Assembly: GCA_947374105.1 (NCBI GenBank)
Contig: CANCAO010000084.1
Location: 1-6,950 of the forward strand
Length of the DNA: 6,950 nucleotides
Reading direction: 5' to 3'
Origin: Comamonadaceae bacterium
GTDB taxonomy: Bacteria > Pseudomonadota > Gammaproteobacteria > Burkholderiales > Burkholderiaceae_C
This document shows, in pieces, positions 6,397 through 6,950 of this stretch. The notes below the pieces were generated by a model. That model was not told the origin of the DNA. It worked only from the letters and a program-made list of their open reading frames with translations, and did no database searches. Within the stretch, counting starts at the first letter, position 1; every line of letters starts with the position of its first letter. Both the position numbers and the translations under genes were made by a program.

Positions 6397-6423
6397 TTGA
6401 ATAAAATCTTGCCCATATAAAAT
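6397..6423 (+). promoter_or_regulatory. Candidate promoter for the BcsE-like gene
   Basis: TTGAAT (6397-6402; 4 of 6) and TAAAAT (6418-6423; 5 of 6) are separated by 15 nt, slightly short. An overlapping TATAAA (6416-6421) would give a worse spacing. The local AT-rich context supports a promoter in the 177-bp divergent gap, but the exact boxes are uncertain. Confidence 0.3.
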
Positions 6424-6477
6424 TATGGAACCTATATGACGCCGTGATGCCGTCTAATTGAACGGATTGGAGACTTA

Positions 6478-6950
6478 GTGCAGACTATGAATGATTCACA
6501 GAATCTAGACCCTTCTTATCAAGTCATTGAAATTGGCATTAAGGGTTTGCCAGAATTATCAGCGAACATGATCAGCGGAGGGCTCTACGCCCTGAAGGCA
6601 GAAACGCCTTCAGCACGTTACCCGTTGTTGGCTGGCAGCTTAGTTAGCGCACTAAAGTCAGGACTCACTTGTACTGTGATCGTTCCGTCCAAACCGGAAG
6701 TTTTCATTCAAAGAATTGAATCCTTTGGTGGTTTGGATGCGAATCAACTCATCAGTGATGATCGACTGCATATCTTTGTGACGCAGACTGAGTTTGCAAA
6801 GAAAATGTTTCGCTTTGGTGCGGACCGTTTTGCACAAGAACTGGCCCAATTTGAAATTCCAGAAAACAGCTACTTGATCTTCGATCAGGCCGACGAATTG
6901 CTAAGTTTGCATGATCTTTCTTTGGCGCTTGATCAGGTCGAAGCCCTTAG
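6478..6950 (+). CDS. N-terminal part of a BcsE-like protein (runs off window)
   Basis: An open frame of about 157 codons with no stop before the window end. It begins at GTG 6478 (GGAG at 6469-6472, 5 nt upstream) or at ATG 6487, three codons later, which is 14 nt from the same site; GTG fits better. The opening VIEIGIKGLPELSANMISGG (about residues 15-34 from the GTG) followed by LYALKAETPSARYPLLAGSL resembles the start of BcsE. BcsE is the c-di-GMP-binding cytoplasmic regulator of bacterial cellulose secretion, whose N-terminal half is a degenerate NTPase-like fold. SYLIFDQADELL near residues 129-140 looks like a Walker-B-type strand. The C-terminal c-di-GMP-binding GIL domain would lie beyond the window, so function cannot be confirmed here. 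The gene is lower in GC than its neighbours: lines 6661-6720 and 6781-6840 hold 53 G/C in 120 bases. It may begin a bcs cluster. The alternative is an uncharacterised RecA-like protein. Confidence 0.6.
   Translation, partial: MQTMNDSQNLDPSYQVIEIGIKGLPELSANMISGGLYALKAETPSARYPLLAGSLVSALKSGLTCTVIVPSKPEVFIQRIESFGGLDANQLISDDRLHIFVTQTEFAKKMFRFGADRFAQELAQFEIPENSYLIFDQADELLSLHDLSLALDQVEAL

Noticed and set aside
6387..6402. A sigma-54-like promoter upstream of the BcsE-like gene
   Set aside because: TGG is followed at the right distance by GA rather than the required GC, so the key element is missing.

Overview
The window looks like chromosomal DNA of a betaproteobacterium, most likely Burkholderiales, family Comamonadaceae (Rhodoferax/Polaromonas-like). 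This rests on the ileS-lspA pair, the protein sequences as I recognise them, and a mostly GC-rich composition. No database was searched. There is no integrase, transposase, CRISPR array, tRNA or rRNA.

Layout: (1) 1-1364 is the C-terminal half of isoleucyl-tRNA synthetase (ileS), running in from upstream. (2) 1365-1640 is an unusually long ileS-lspA gap holding a large hairpin at 1457-1552. (3) 1641-2135 is lspA, the lipoprotein signal peptidase. (4) On the minus strand, 4020-2207, a zeta-crystallin-type quinone oxidoreductase is followed 44 bp later by a class II aldolase/adducin-family protein, probably one transcription unit. It converges on lspA across a short spacer containing an inverted repeat. 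(5) Divergent from the oxidoreductase is an EamA/DMT-family membrane transporter (4126-5037), followed by a small stand-alone PAS-domain protein (5075-5521). (6) A minus-strand SDR-family protein (6300-5503) overlaps the 3' end of the PAS gene by 19 bp. (7) Divergent from the SDR gene, a lower-GC gene starts near 6478 and runs off the window. Its N-terminus resembles the cellulose-synthesis regulator BcsE.

The genes are mainly housekeeping or general metabolism. ileS and lspA form a widely conserved pair for protein synthesis and lipoprotein maturation. The oxidoreductase, aldolase, transporter, PAS protein and SDR show no shared pathway that I can defend. The last gene may open a cellulose or biofilm locus beyond the window.

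The most unusual signals are two non-coding-like structures around the end of ileS. One is an AT-rich, repeat-like block (about 1184-1242) read in frame as part of IleRS just before its C-terminal zinc finger. The other is a roughly 96-nt hairpin at 1457-1552 whose 25-pair outer helix has only Watson-Crick and G-U pairs when read as plus-strand RNA. I did not find a convincing complete new system. The PAS protein (a histidine placed like the FixL haem ligand) and the SDR protein (no YxxxK) are secondary points of interest.
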